Below, piece after piece: positions 12,119-22,062 of a DNA stretch of 64,000 nt. Each line of letters starts with the position of its first letter. The first letter of the stretch is position 1. Position numbers and translations under genes: made by a program. Source of the stretch: Lophium mytilinum (taxonomy: Eukaryota > Ascomycota > Dothideomycetes > Mytilinidiales > Mytilinidiaceae); contig MU004181.1 of assembly GCA_010093605.1 (NCBI GenBank), positions 2,758,215 to 2,822,214 of the forward strand, in the 5' to 3' direction. The notes under the pieces were generated by a model, which was given only the letters and a program-made list of their open reading frames with translations, was not told where the DNA came from and did no database searches.

Positions 12119-15100
12119 ATGCTGGAGCGGGCATCATCATGCCTCGAATCCGGCGGTCGACAACTTCTCCGGAGGACCAGACGATGCTCAAAAAGCCGTC
12201 GGATGCTGCACTCCGCATTCTGGCATCACGCCGCAGGTGACCTTGGCTTGCCGATTTGGTGGGCCTCCGCTGCGCAATCTGAGCCGACTGCCATCGCTCA
12301 CGACCGATCGCGTGAGCGAGCCAACAAAGATCGCCATGGAGGCGGCAATGGCGGGCAACCGAGTATAGCGCTCGATTTTCTATACCCTGCGAAAACATTG
12401 GCTTTCATACAGCATATCTCCAATCTGGGGTGGGACAGTTCTCAAGATTGGCGCAAGCAACACTACCCTGCCAGTGGGATCCGACATTACTCCTCCAGGT
12501 CTGGAAACGTACAAGAGTTCACGGGCCTTGATGCGGATGCCACCTTAGCTGAAGAAACCGAAGAACTGCAGAGGCTGCTCAAAAACACGAATGCGCTGCA
12601 GGCTCTCGAAGCGTTGCTCCAGTCATCCAACGATCACCTCGGAGAACGTGTGATATGGCGCCTTTACGAGCTTGTGGAGGAAGCAGATCGCACGCCCTCA
12701 CTCCGAGCAGATCTTCTGGACTATCTTGCATCATCAAAGCAGCATGTTGACACATACCGGTTGATTCAGGTCTTTGAATCCCTCGCCAATCAGGATCGCC
12801 GCGCATCGTCGTACCGTGCTGCCATTACCGCATATTTGAGCCTCAACATGGTCGGCACCGCGGTAAAGATACATGGAGAAGCTGCAGATCGTGTTACAGA
12901 GCTCAATTTCGGCTCGGATATTCTGCTAGCTCGCACTATTCAAGACAATCAATGGGACCTAGCTTTTCAAGTACGAGAAACTTTCGCGTCGTCCTATGAG
13001 CGTCTCAACTACATCACAGGAGAAGATCTCGAGAAACAGTATTATTTTCTCTGGCCTAGGGTTCTCGCGATACCCGAGCTTCATGAACGCGCCATGTCCT
13101 TACTTCAATACGCACAACAATTTGCCCATAGCCTGGCGCCTGCTTCAGAACGAGGGAAGAGCTTTGTTCTCTTCGCACGAGGGTTTTTTCCAAATGTCAT
13201 CAAACAAGTGCTGAAATCGACAAATCCGAACGACAAGTCCCTACTTGACCTTTTCAGCCGTTTGCAGGAGGTAGGATTGAGTCGACATGAATACTTTGAG
13301 CTTGCCATCAACGCGATGATTCATCACGAGAAGTACATGACGTATACGAACGAGGGAAAACCTCACCTAAAGCTATATTCGATGTTTCGTAAAGCCGCTC
13401 TGGAGAAATCGGAGGAAGGTTTTCTGCCTCCTAGCGAATCGCTCATACGGGCTATGATGAGGCATACAAGTAAATTTCGAAGCTACGTGGACCGGACCGG
13501 ATGGATGGTTACCGTGGATACGCTTGTGAAGGACTTCCGTCAATTTTACGGCATTCAATTTCCCGGCAAACATCGCGTACTGAAACCCCCCAACCTAGGT
13601 TTCACAATGGCTATGTATGCCCGGGCGGGAGATGCAGAGAAGGTTCACCAACTATTTGAGGAGCTTTGTGAAACATGGGGCAGTCCCAATGAATCTACAG
13701 GGCGTCGCGAACACATCACCAATGGTATGATGTGGCCACTTCTTTACGTTCACGCCAAACGAGTCGAGCTGCACGCTGTGGTGGAACAGTTCCAGCGAAT
13801 GTCAAAAGAATTCGGACTGAAGCCTGACGCCAGGGCTTGGAATATTCTGCTTTACGCCTATACACGAGCAGATGATTTGGATGGTAGTCTAGAGACATTC
13901 GAAGACTTCCTAGAGAGCGGAAACGTGTATGACGTTTATTCATTCGCACCAGTTCTTGATATCTGCGCCCGAAGAGGGGATGTCGATTCGATCGAAGCCC
14001 TTTTCTCCAAAGCTCGCCTACTCCACCTTCCAATCGACAGGCTTGCAACACACAGGGCAGCATTGGTGCTAGCGCACATCAACAGTGAAAACTTACCAGC
14101 CGCCGAAGATGCCATGGAATCAATGATCCAAGACAAAGAAAACGGGAAGCTGGTTGGTCAGTTGACAATTCCCGCTAATTATCTCCTCACGGCCCACGCT
14201 CAACGACAAGACACGAACTCCACCATGAAAGCTTACAGTCGATACAAACCAAATCGTATACCTTTAGACTCGTACACATATGCCGCTCTAATGCAATCAC
14301 TCATACTTGCGCGCCAGACAAACGCCGCATACAAAATTCTAACAACTACCATGCCAAACAACAATGTACAAGGACACGCCTTCCATTATGCCTTGGCCAT
14401 TGCAGGTTTCTTGCGCGAAGGGCAACTTCATCGAGCGCAAGATGCTCAGCGAAGAATGCTGAAGAGAAACGTCCCTCCTTCTGTCAGCTCCCGCATGGCC
14501 TTTCTCCAGGTGAACGCTCTATCAGAACTAAAATCTTACGAGAAAGAACACTTTATGAAGGCTAAGAATCGTCTGCCTCGCTTGAAAGAGGTTGAGGAAG
14601 AAATACGAAAAGCTCTGATCGAATCCGATCCCTCGGAGCGTGCAATAGGCCAGCCGCGTCAAGGTATGCGTCAGACGCCTTTGAATCAAATGGTGGTCGA
14701 TGGTTACTTCGAAACCATAGTCTTGATATATGGAACACATGGGGCTTATAGCATGTGTAAGGAGATGTTCGAAAGTGCCGATATGTATCGGCAGAGCAAT
14801 CCAGACGCACCGGAAGCACCAATAGGGTTGTTGACTGCAGTAATGACAGGACATCAACGTGCTCACGAGCACGCTGAAGTTGAAAAGTGCTGGGAGCTCG
14901 CGAGGCTACAAGCGGCAAAGTTGACAAAGTTGACAACCGGATTTCAAGACGCCCCAGTGCCAAATGCTTCAAGTTTACGAATTGCTCGGAATCGAAGTCA
15001 TCTGCTAGTTCGTACAACTCGTGTCTATTTTCGCGATCTAGCCGCTCGCAAGGCGGCTCATGTCAATATCGGAAAGATGCGAATTCTCGTCTCAACACTG

Positions 15101-15535
15101 CTTAATGAGGGCTACATCATCGACAATCTTACCTGGAACGAGTATATCCAGTATCTAGCGCGATCTGGTTATTTTCTGGACGCCTTTACCGCTTGCGAAT
15201 CATACTTGATGCCCGACTTCGCCGGGTGGCGCTCCGCTGCGCCCAATTATCTGCGAGACGACCCGCATGGATATTTGAGGATGGATCTTCGAAAAAGAGA
15301 CACCCGAAAGCACACGATCATGCCCCGATACAAGACCTTAGTTATTATGGCTGCGGCGCTTGGCTACATACGAAGGCAAGAGGAAATGGGCGTAGAGCCT
15401 GAGCCAGTACAAAAATGTTCAATTCATAGGCTTCGACAAGTCGCCCCCACGACGATGTGGGCGATCGAGACCATGCCCGTGCTGCCAGACGAAGAGCTTC
15501 AGAAGCGCTATTTGATGAGTTCGAGAACCCTATAG
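12119..15535 (+). CDS. CYA5-type mitochondrial PPR protein
   Basis: One uninterrupted 1138-residue reading frame. The first ATG is preceded in frame by GTG, so 12119 is the start. The N-terminus is rich in Arg/Ser with almost no acid for the first 35 residues, and reads MLERASSCLESGGRQ ... RMLHSAFWHH. This looks like a mitochondrial presequence and resembles what I recall of Neurospora CYA-5 and its orthologues. The body consists of helical pairs of pentatricopeptide type (e.g. WNILLYAYTRADDLDGSLETF, then VYSFAPVLDICARRGDVDSI). In Neurospora, cya-5 is needed for translation of mitochondrial cox1. The role here is by family only. No introns, unlike most neighbours. Confidence 0.8.
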   Translation: MLERASSCLESGGRQLLRRTRRCSKSRRMLHSAFWHHAAGDLGLPIWWASAAQSEPTAIAHDRSRERANKDRHGGGNGGQPSIALDFLYPAKTLAFIQHISNLGWDSSQDWRKQHYPASGIRHYSSRSGNVQEFTGLDADATLAEETEELQRLLKNTNALQALEALLQSSNDHLGERVIWRLYELVEEADRTPSLRADLLDYLASSKQHVDTYRLIQVFESLANQDRRASSYRAAITAYLSLNMVGTAVKIHGEAADRVTELNFGSDILLARTIQDNQWDLAFQVRETFASSYERLNYITGEDLEKQYYFLWPRVLAIPELHERAMSLLQYAQQFAHSLAPASERGKSFVLFARGFFPNVIKQVLKSTNPNDKSLLDLFSRLQEVGLSRHEYFELAINAMIHHEKYMTYTNEGKPHLKLYSMFRKAALEKSEEGFLPPSESLIRAMMRHTSKFRSYVDRTGWMVTVDTLVKDFRQFYGIQFPGKHRVLKPPNLGFTMAMYARAGDAEKVHQLFEELCETWGSPNESTGRREHITNGMMWPLLYVHAKRVELHAVVEQFQRMSKEFGLKPDARAWNILLYAYTRADDLDGSLETFEDFLESGNVYDVYSFAPVLDICARRGDVDSIEALFSKARLLHLPIDRLATHRAALVLAHINSENLPAAEDAMESMIQDKENGKLVGQLTIPANYLLTAHAQRQDTNSTMKAYSRYKPNRIPLDSYTYAALMQSLILARQTNAAYKILTTTMPNNNVQGHAFHYALAIAGFLREGQLHRAQDAQRRMLKRNVPPSVSSRMAFLQVNALSELKSYEKEHFMKAKNRLPRLKEVEEEIRKALIESDPSERAIGQPRQGMRQTPLNQMVVDGYFETIVLIYGTHGAYSMCKEMFESADMYRQSNPDAPEAPIGLLTAVMTGHQRAHEHAEVEKCWELARLQAAKLTKLTTGFQDAPVPNASSLRIARNRSHLLVRTTRVYFRDLAARKAAHVNIGKMRILVSTLLNEGYIIDNLTWNEYIQYLARSGYFLDAFTACESYLMPDFAGWRSAAPNYLRDDPHGYLRMDLRKRDTRKHTIMPRYKTLVIMAAALGYIRRQEEMGVEPEPVQKCSIHRLRQVAPTTMWAIETMPVLPDEELQKRYLMSSRTL

Positions 15536-15879
15536 ATGTGCAACGGCAGCGGACCATGCATCTCGGTCCTAAAGCTAGTATTCCTCATATCTGTACATTT
15601 TGTTCTGTTGTATATATACTGTACATTAGGGCACGACTGATACGCATGTATATAATTAAACACGACCCATGGTCAAATATATTTTTCATGAGGGCAGAGT
15701 GTCCCATCAATTTGGGTAAATTCTGTTGTTCAGCACATAACCGTTGTAGTTTCCCAAGCCTCCATATGCTTTTCCTCGCCCACATGACTACAAAAAACAC
15801 TACCAAAGAGGCGAAACAGATAATTAAAAAAACGCTACTTATCACACCCAGGCCGAAGGATCCTGTCCTAGTTGAAAGT
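15536..15879. other. 3' region, AT-rich, no gene seen
   Basis: The 3' UTR of the PPR gene, with T/A-rich stretches (TGTATATATACTGTACATT near 15608-15626) that could serve as 3'-end signals. An 86-codon minus-strand frame here has no supporting feature. Confidence 0.4.
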
Positions 15880-16691
15880 TCACGAGTCCCATATTGGACC
15901 GAGGTAGGCCGGAATTCCCGCTTTCTCCAGATCTAGGACGAGCCTGTATGTCAATTTTTGGTTTGAAACCACAACGACGGCTTCCGCTTGTCTATTTTGG
16001 TGATCATCGCCTGTATAGAGCGCTTTTGTTCTTTCGAGGATACCTTCGGGGGTCAAATGCTCATGTCCATCAGTGTCGTAGATATTCGCCTTGGAGTCTG
16101 CACGCTTCACAATACTCATAGTCTCCTGCCCATATTTCCCCTCTGGATCCCGGGCAGACCACAGAGCTCGGACGGGGTGCTCTGGGTGTGCCTTGAACAG
16201 TCCGAGGCAGGGCCCAATTCCGGAGCCTGTGGCTACGACGACGACGGACTTGAAAAGCAGGGCAACTCGAAGGGCCCCAAAGGCCCCACCGCCGCGAAAC
16301 CAAAGCTGAGTCGGCGGTTGCTGGACCATCATTTAACAGTTTTCACTCTCCTTTGAGCCCGAGGAAGAAGGTTGTTCTGATACCAGACACGCAAGTGGTT
16401 TAGATGCTTGCTGACCCCTTTCCGCGTTGGATGATGTTGGGGAGGCATCATGGGTTGGTCGGGTATTTCCATGGTCTTAGTCGTGTCATGCAGCTGGTCA
16501 TTGTTGGAAAGAGTTGGAAAGCATATAGAGATAAAGGCCGATCCCACCAACCCGAACCTAGCCCAATGGTAGATGATAAAGTACATGAAAGACGATCGCG
16601 TCAGTACTACTAAAACACCACAGAATACAAAGTCTATTGCCACGAGAACAAGGAAGAAAAGTCCCAATATCATGACAATTTGCTTGAACAC
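15880..16691 (-). pseudogene. Remnant of a TmpA-like / NRPS-like C-terminal flavoprotein domain
   Basis: The minus strand from about 16332 to 15880 encodes the C-terminal nucleotide-binding end of the TmpA/NRPS-like membrane reductase family: VVVVATGSGIGPCLGLF, ALWSARDPEGKYGQE, and an ending in IPAYLGPIWDS. Just upstream (16691-16329) an open frame has hydrophobic segments (VMILGLFFLVLVAIDFVF) that would fit the preceding membrane region, but it ends in a stop. The FAD-binding middle part of the family (about 200 residues) is absent, and there is no good start. I therefore read it as a truncated, decayed gene rather than a short functional one. A. nidulans TmpA is a membrane flavoprotein involved in conidiation signalling. 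The family match is from memory and is the weaker part of this call. Confidence 0.5.
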
Positions 16692-17058
16692 CTCTTCATT
16701 TGGCAGCTAATACTTAGAAAGAGACTTAGTCCAATAGTTCTAAAGCGTCGGAGGACACTCTCCGGTTATGACTCTTCAAAACCGCAAATGAACATCATCT
16801 CTTACATCTCCGTTATCCTCCGGCATCATGATTATCCACAATTTGTACAAACGGGAATCCGCCTATCTCATGAGTCTAGAGCATTTTGCCGAATACGAGG
16901 CTCATGCACGTGTGAGTCAAGGCTAATCACATGACAGCGCGTTAGAGACTTTACTCAAGCACTCATTCCATATCTAATCCTTGGATGCTCATCCACAACC
17001 AAAGTTCAGTACCTCAATTCTTGGGCTAAAGGTCCTCAAACTGGATCACTCCTACACG
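16692..17058. other. Intergenic / upstream of isochorismatase gene
   Basis: No gene seen. The segment before the start is CT/CA-rich and includes CACGTG near 16908. Confidence 0.4.
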
Positions 17059-17680
17059 ATGCCACGCACCGCCCTCTTCGTCATCGACATCCAACGCGAT
17101 CTCGCTCTCGACTCCCTTACAGAAATTCCGGCCGCTGCGCGCATTCGCGATGCCGGAGCTTCCATCCTCGCTGCTACGCGTGCGAAGATTGACGCTGCAC
17201 GAGAGCAGAGCAAAGACTCTGATTTTACGGTTGTATTCGTTCAGCATGAAGAAAAACCGGAGGATGGCGTGATGATCAAGGGAAGCGTGCCTTGGGAGCT
17301 GGTGTTCAAGCCGATAGAAGGGGCGACGGAAGAAAGGCTTGTTGCGAAGAGTGTTCGTGAGTACGAGTCCTCTGACTTCATGCTGATGAGAGCTGATGAG
17401 CTTTGCAGGTGATACGTTTGAGGCGAACCCAGAGCTTGCGGATCGGCTCAAAGCGGAAGGTGTAGAGAAGGTGGTGGCCTTTGGTATACAGAGCGAGTGC
17501 TGTGTAAAATCGACTTGTGAAGGGGCGTTGGCGGCGGGTTTTGAGGTTATCTTACTCAGTGGGGCCCATTCGACCTACAATGGCAAAAGCAAGACTGCGG
17601 AAGAGATTGAACGGGATGTAGAGAAGTACTTGGTCGAAAAAGGTGTGAAGGTAGTTTCTTGGAAAGATTGGAACCCTTGA
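17059..17680 (+). CDS. Isochorismatase-family cysteine hydrolase
   Basis: Two exons (17059-17356, 17409-17680; 52-bp intron GTGAGT...TTTGCAG) give 189 residues, the normal size for the family. The catalytic triad of the fold is visible: Asp10 in FVIDIQRD, Lys97 in VAKSVRDTF, and Cys131 in GIQSECCVKST. Members hydrolyse isochorismate, nicotinamide, ureidoacrylate or other small amides. Nothing in the sequence fixes the substrate. No signal peptide, so it is probably cytosolic. The start is the ATG directly before PRTALFVIDIQ; the frame is open upstream but that part does not look like the family. Confidence 0.85.
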
Positions 17681-17757
17681 GTATCGAAAGCGAGGATTCA
17701 CATATTCTATTTGAGATTAGTTCTCGCCACCTCCAAAGCATCTGGGCGTGCTTCTTG

Positions 17758-18123
17758 TCACAGGGCATCATTACGATCAAGATATATCTTTTCTACCAAG
17801 AACTTTATTATTGCAAGTCGTTCATTTATTTCTCCCATCATACTCTGGACGTTTGCTACCCTGGAAGTCAATTCAGTCAGCGCTAGTGCGAATTGTATTT
17901 GAAATTCGAGCTCGCTTCTCATGATTTCTAATCTTTCATCATCTGCTTCAACGTCAGAGTAATCAGTTTGACGCTCGATGAGATATTGAGTTTGGTCAGC
18001 TATGCGGATCTCTTCAGTGCGGCTATGGCTTGAATTATCCTTTTCTTCAGATGCTATGTGCAACAAGAAAAGAGGTAGCCCGCAGAGTCTCTTTATATAG
18101 AGGATTCTCACATCATTCATCAT
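17758..18123 (-). CDS. Orphan small protein with helical C-terminus
   Basis: An ATG-started frame of 121 residues. The middle is acidic and polar (YSDVEADDERLEIMRSELEF) and the rest could form an amphipathic helix or coiled coil (LTELTSRVANVQSMMGEI). I recognise no family. It lies in an AT-rich, gene-poor stretch, 240 bp from a second orphan frame on the same strand. It may be an exon of a larger gene or chance; the regular helical pattern is the only support. Confidence 0.3.
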   Translation of the reverse strand: MMNDVRILYIKRLCGLPLFLLHIASEEKDNSSHSRTEEIRIADQTQYLIERQTDYSDVEADDERLEIMRSELEFQIQFALALTELTSRVANVQSMMGEINERLAIIKFLVEKIYLDRNDAL

Positions 18124-18349
18124 GGTAGGAATTATATGTACACGTCGCCAAAAAACAGGCTATGTACGTGATATGACGTTTGAATAAAACAGAAAAACCT
18201 GAGCGATGCTTCAAGCACAATATCAAATTGGTACGTATGGGTAGAATAGTAAAATGTAGATTACTACCTGACACCGAAGAAATTGATACTTAAACACTCT
18301 AGCCTCATGTAATGCTTACAATTTAGCTCCAACTTGATTCTGCGCTTCG

Positions 18350-18760
18350 TTAGGGTTTCTTTAATCTCCGATCTAGACTATCAGATATGCTGCGAAATAT
18401 GTGGCCCGCATCGGCACGATTGCCTTCTCTCATATTCCGCCTCGCTAGAGTCATGGCTTCTTTTGCCTGCGTGACTGCATGCCCTGCTCTATGACAGTAG
18501 TCTTGGTATTGTCTGATGCGCTCTTCCGTCTCCCTGATCGAAATCTCTGCAAATCCTCTGTATTGCTCTGTACAGATGCCGCTATGGTAACTAGATGCTC
18601 CGCCGAATGAATGATATTGAGGATAGAGGTGTGAATGACGCTCTCCACGGTATCGGTAGTCCCGACCTCCGTCCCACTGGCTAGATGGGTATGCCGAGCT
18701 GTATTGACTCGAATCATACCCCCAAAGGTTAGAGTTGTAGTGCCTAGGCCAATGTGCCAT
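18350..18760 (-). CDS. Orphan Tyr/Ser-rich small protein with charged helix
   Basis: From the ATG at 18760 the frame runs 137 residues; it is open further up to 18862, but that part looks random. The first 65 residues are rich in Tyr, Ser, His and Gly (SQYSSAYPSSQWDGG, HSHLYPQYHSFGG), a prion-like or RNA-binding style of disorder. The last 60 form a charged helix (ETEERIRQYQDYCHRAGH, then basic residues at the end). No signal peptide is needed from this start. No family recognised. The strong compositional bias makes coding plausible but not proven. Confidence 0.4.
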   Translation of the reverse strand: MAHWPRHYNSNLWGYDSSQYSSAYPSSQWDGGRDYRYRGERHSHLYPQYHSFGGASSYHSGICTEQYRGFAEISIRETEERIRQYQDYCHRAGHAVTQAKEAMTLARRNMREGNRADAGHIFRSISDSLDRRLKKP

Positions 18761-18862
18761 GATCCAATGACAGATGGAAGGACAAGAGCTTTCAGGGTGG
18801 GTTAAATTAGAAAATGGGTAGCTGCAGACGAAGACAAAGATGATGAACAGACAGGACTGCAA

Positions 18863-19916
18863 CCATTTGCCTATTTATGAGTGCTATTTACAGGGGCCTA
18901 GTGAACGCGTGTCTTGGTGTTCGCCGCAAACGAGATTGATGACAAGAGATCTCTGCCAGCTCATGCTCGTGCCAGAAGAGAAAACGTGATGACGGCTCAA
19001 AGTAACAAACGCCCTCCTATCACGAGACAGTTTAGTGGCATAACACTAGCATAAAACGAGTTTGAAACGGGACTTCGATCAACGAGAAAGACACTACCTG
19101 GTACTAGACCCTCTCCCTTGTCTCTAAAGGACCTTGCTGCTCTGCAATTCAAGAGGCTTCATGCTTATTATGTGTTACATCGATGATGATGAGATGAACT
19201 GCGTGAATAATCGAAAAGACTTGTAGAATATTACCACTGGCGAAACTTACATTAGCATACCCAACGTAACTCTACGTATTATACCTACTTGATCAAGTGA
19301 TGACTACTGGCATTGAATCGGTAGAACACAGACTCACTCATATCTTCCTCGTAATGTTCTATAAAGGTGACTGGAAAATCGAGGCATTGTTTGAGGTGAA
19401 GGAAATTGTGAGTACGACAAGTTTACGAGAAAACGTCGCTGTCACGTGATATAATCAGCTAAATGATCAGCAGCAATGATCCAAGCCACTATCAACGACT
19501 TCGTGTCATCGATCGTTCATCTCTAGATCGACATGCTGATTCTACTCTTGTCTTGAATCAACGCCGGCCGTTGCTTTAGAAGACTACCGAACATGAGGCT
19601 AATATATTCGGCATTAGCTTATCTACTTGGTATGTCTTAGTGCGCCATCCGGTGCCGTGCCTGAAGGCGTGATGCATCAACGGCGGGTGGCCCAGTCACC
19701 TATATTCCGCAGCACTTCAGACGTCGCCTGACGCTGTCTGCTGGACTGCCAGGCTCCCAATACACCCTGGTTGCCAACATGTTTGCCTGGGCCTGATGCC
19801 GACGACATATAGGTAGCAGGACACCCTCGCGCGCTCCTGCGTTCTCTTTGTGCAAATCAGCCTTCTCCGACGCTCCCGTTAAGGCCAGTAGAAACTTTCT
19901 TAGCATTATAGCACTC
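18863..19916. other. Gene-poor AT-richer stretch
   Basis: About 1 kb without a believable frame. A GTCACGTGAT element sits at 19441-19450, about 470 bp before the next start codon. No element ends or repeats seen. Confidence 0.45.
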
Positions 19917-21047
19917 ATGGCGAAAGATCCAGTTCCAGCAACCAGTTTGCCGGGAGAGATCAATACAGCATCAAGGTACGCCCAACCTCATACTCAGCGC
20001 TCCTCAAGCCCTCCCATTCTAACCCCCCAACCCTCCAGATCTCTCCACACGAACCTTAACCGCCTCATAACCTCGCGCCTCCCGCTCTGCCTTCCTCCCC
20101 ACACCTCCTCCCCACACCTCTACACCACCGGCCTCCTCCACTTCGCCCACGTCTACCTAACCTTCGAATCCCTATGGCACGACCTCACCCTCTCCACCCA
20201 CCAAAGCACCCCCACCTCCCCGCTCCTCTCCTTCCTCCTCGTCGACCCCTGGGACGCCGATACCGACTCTGACCCCGAAAACGCGTCTCCGGGCCCTTCC
20301 CCGCGCATGCTCGCGTTCCTCGCTTCCCTGCGCCCCACCGGCCTCGCGCGCTCCAGCCGCCTGCGCAAGGACCTCGAGACCTTGACCGGGCTCAGCAGCA
20401 CCGATCTCGCCGTCTCGCTGTGCCAGTTCCCCGGCGCCAAGGTGCAGGAGTACTGCGCGCATATCCGCAAAGTGGTGGGGAAGAAACCGCATGTGCTGGT
20501 CGCGTATGCGTGGTGCTACTACATGGCTGTGTTCTCGGGCGGGCGGTGGATTCGCGGGGAGCTGAGGAGGGGGGGCGAGGAGTTTTGGCGGAAGGGTGGG
20601 GCGCAGAGCGGCGGGGAGACAGAGAAGGAAGAGGCGGTGTCGTTGAATGAGGCTGGGTTGTCGTTTCTCTGCTTCCCGGGGCTGGAGGATGGGGAGGATA
20701 TTAAGGCGGAGTTTAAGAGCCGGTTGGCTGCTGCGGAGGAGCTTTTTACGCCGCAGGAGCGGGAGGATGTCGTTCAAGAATCGCAAGAGATATTCCGATA
20801 TAGTGTGGGGCTTGTGGAAGAGCTAGATGAGCTACTAGCGACCAACGCGGAGAAGGTTGCTGCCGTGGAAGCTGCTCAGCAAGCGCGGGAGACGGCGCGG
20901 CGCAAGGATGCGCAGGCCATTAGTAGCTCTGGGCTTCTACACTCACGGTGGCTGCAAAGTCCAGAGGTGTCTACAGTCGTCCTCAGTCTCGGCTGCGTAG
21001 CATGGCTTGCAGTTTACTTGTTCATGGGCTCGGACCGTATACTCTAA
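19917..21047 (+). CDS. Heme-oxygenase-like protein, tail-anchored
   Basis: I place the start at ATG 19917 and splice a 63-bp intron (19976-20038, GTACGC ... CTAAC ... CTCCAG). The CDS is 355 residues; the intron length is a multiple of three, so read-through is possible. The order of conserved parts follows heme oxygenase: SLHTNLNRLI with the proximal-His position, LHFAHVYLTFESLW, then VLVAYAWCYYMAVFSGG, which corresponds to LLVAHAYTRYLGDLSGG of mammalian HO-1, and a C-terminal four-helix part (LSFLCFPGLEDGEDIKAEF). The protein ends in a hydrophobic segment (VVLSLGCVAWLAVYLF) followed by a few residues, as expected for an ER tail anchor. Oddity: the Gly-Asp pair before LSGG is Ala-Val here. 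HO-1 Asp140 mutants lose oxygenase activity, so this may bind heme without canonical turnover. Confidence 0.75.
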   Translation: MAKDPVPATSLPGEINTASRYAQPHTQRSSSPPILTPQPSRSLHTNLNRLITSRLPLCLPPHTSSPHLYTTGLLHFAHVYLTFESLWHDLTLSTHQSTPTSPLLSFLLVDPWDADTDSDPENASPGPSPRMLAFLASLRPTGLARSSRLRKDLETLTGLSSTDLAVSLCQFPGAKVQEYCAHIRKVVGKKPHVLVAYAWCYYMAVFSGGRWIRGELRRGGEEFWRKGGAQSGGETEKEEAVSLNEAGLSFLCFPGLEDGEDIKAEFKSRLAAAEELFTPQEREDVVQESQEIFRYSVGLVEELDELLATNAEKVAAVEAAQQARETARRKDAQAISSSGLLHSRWLQSPEVSTVVLSLGCVAWLAVYLFMGSDRIL

Positions 21048-21504
21048 CGGCAACGTTGTATACGCATATTTGAGGCGTTAAGTTGTGGTAATTGATATGA
21101 GGCGTATAGGCTCTTTTCATTCTAGCGTTTTTCAAGGCATTCACATGGGTTAGAGGGTTGACAGATGGTACATCGGTGTGGGTTGCAGAGGCATAATATA
21201 CCCCGTAGATTCATTTCTTACTTCTAAGGAGTTCATCCGTTTCGTCGCTATATTCAGCCTTTCACATGAGCCGTCGTCATGGGTGCTTCCGATTCCATGA
21301 TATTGTTACCTTGTGAAGTGACCAGATGACTGTTGGCTTGTGCCTTTGATTCAAACAGTGAGCTTCCGTACCGATAAGAGTCCGTCGCTGTAACTCTTAG
21401 CCGCATATGAAGTGTTGAGTAGGAGTGAGCGCCATTTTGTGGAGGCAAAATGCGAGAAGACATGCCTTGCAAGACTTCGGAGGCTCATTAGGTAGGCTTT
21501 CTCC
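21048..21504. other. Intergenic between convergent genes
   Basis: Two 3' UTRs. No coding frame supported. Confidence 0.45.
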
Positions 21505-22062
21505 TCACTCAGGCTCACCATCATTTTGCAGATGCGGTTGAGGACGCTCGTCGACTTGACGACCTGTAACCCCTTCTAATCTTCGCCGAAGCTCCCCGAT
21601 ATCCCGTAGAACCTCTTCCGACATCCGGAGGACTTCCTCGGTACTTTGCATGAACTCCTCCTGGTGCTGTTGCAGGATCTCCTCTCCTTGCCGCTGAGCG
21701 TCATGTAACTGCTGTGGAGTCCTTCCCTCCAGCGTGTTCCAGCGAGCCGGCATTGTATCTAGGGCAGCATCCAGGCGATTAACCTCATCTTGGCGCGACA
21801 GCGGCTGTACGTAAAGTGTCGTCCGGCACATCGGACACGAGTTTCTGTTGGCGTTGTTGCTGGAAACCCATGTGACTAGACAGTCGCGACCGAAGATGTG
21901 GCTGCAGTCGGGAATGCCCGTGATTTGGCTGGCTTGATGAGTTGCGTCGAGTTCTTCGTGACAGATGTAGCAACTGTCTGGTATGGTAGGATTACTAGCG
22001 TCGATGTTAGTGAGGTTGTGTTCGAGGAAGTCCTCGAAGCTAGAAGGCAGGCTGGACGACAT
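21505..22062 (-). CDS. Small RING-finger protein (putative E3 ligase)
   Basis: Single exon, 185 residues, ATG at 22062. Residues 31-77 form a RING: C31-x2-C34, then PDCSHIFGRDC, then SCPMC. The position that is usually His or Cys between the HxF and the next Cys is Gly (HIFG), so one zinc ligand appears replaced, a variant I believe recurs in fungal RING proteins. The C-terminal half is a long charged, Gln-rich helix (QQLHDAQRQGEEILQQHQEE, then EEVLRMSEEVLRDIGELRRR), likely a coiled coil. No membrane segment. Substrate and pathway unknown. Confidence 0.75.
   Translation of the reverse strand: MSSSLPSSFEDFLEHNLTNIDASNPTIPDSCYICHEELDATHQASQITGIPDCSHIFGRDCLVTWVSSNNANRNSCPMCRTTLYVQPLSRQDEVNRLDAALDTMPARWNTLEGRTPQQLHDAQRQGEEILQQHQEEFMQSTEEVLRMSEEVLRDIGELRRRLEGVTGRQVDERPQPHLQNDGEPE

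Noticed and set aside
20172-20786. 204-codon minus frame opposite the heme-oxygenase-like gene
   Set aside because: Low-complexity Arg/Gly/Glu composition produced by the GC-rich third positions of the plus-strand gene.
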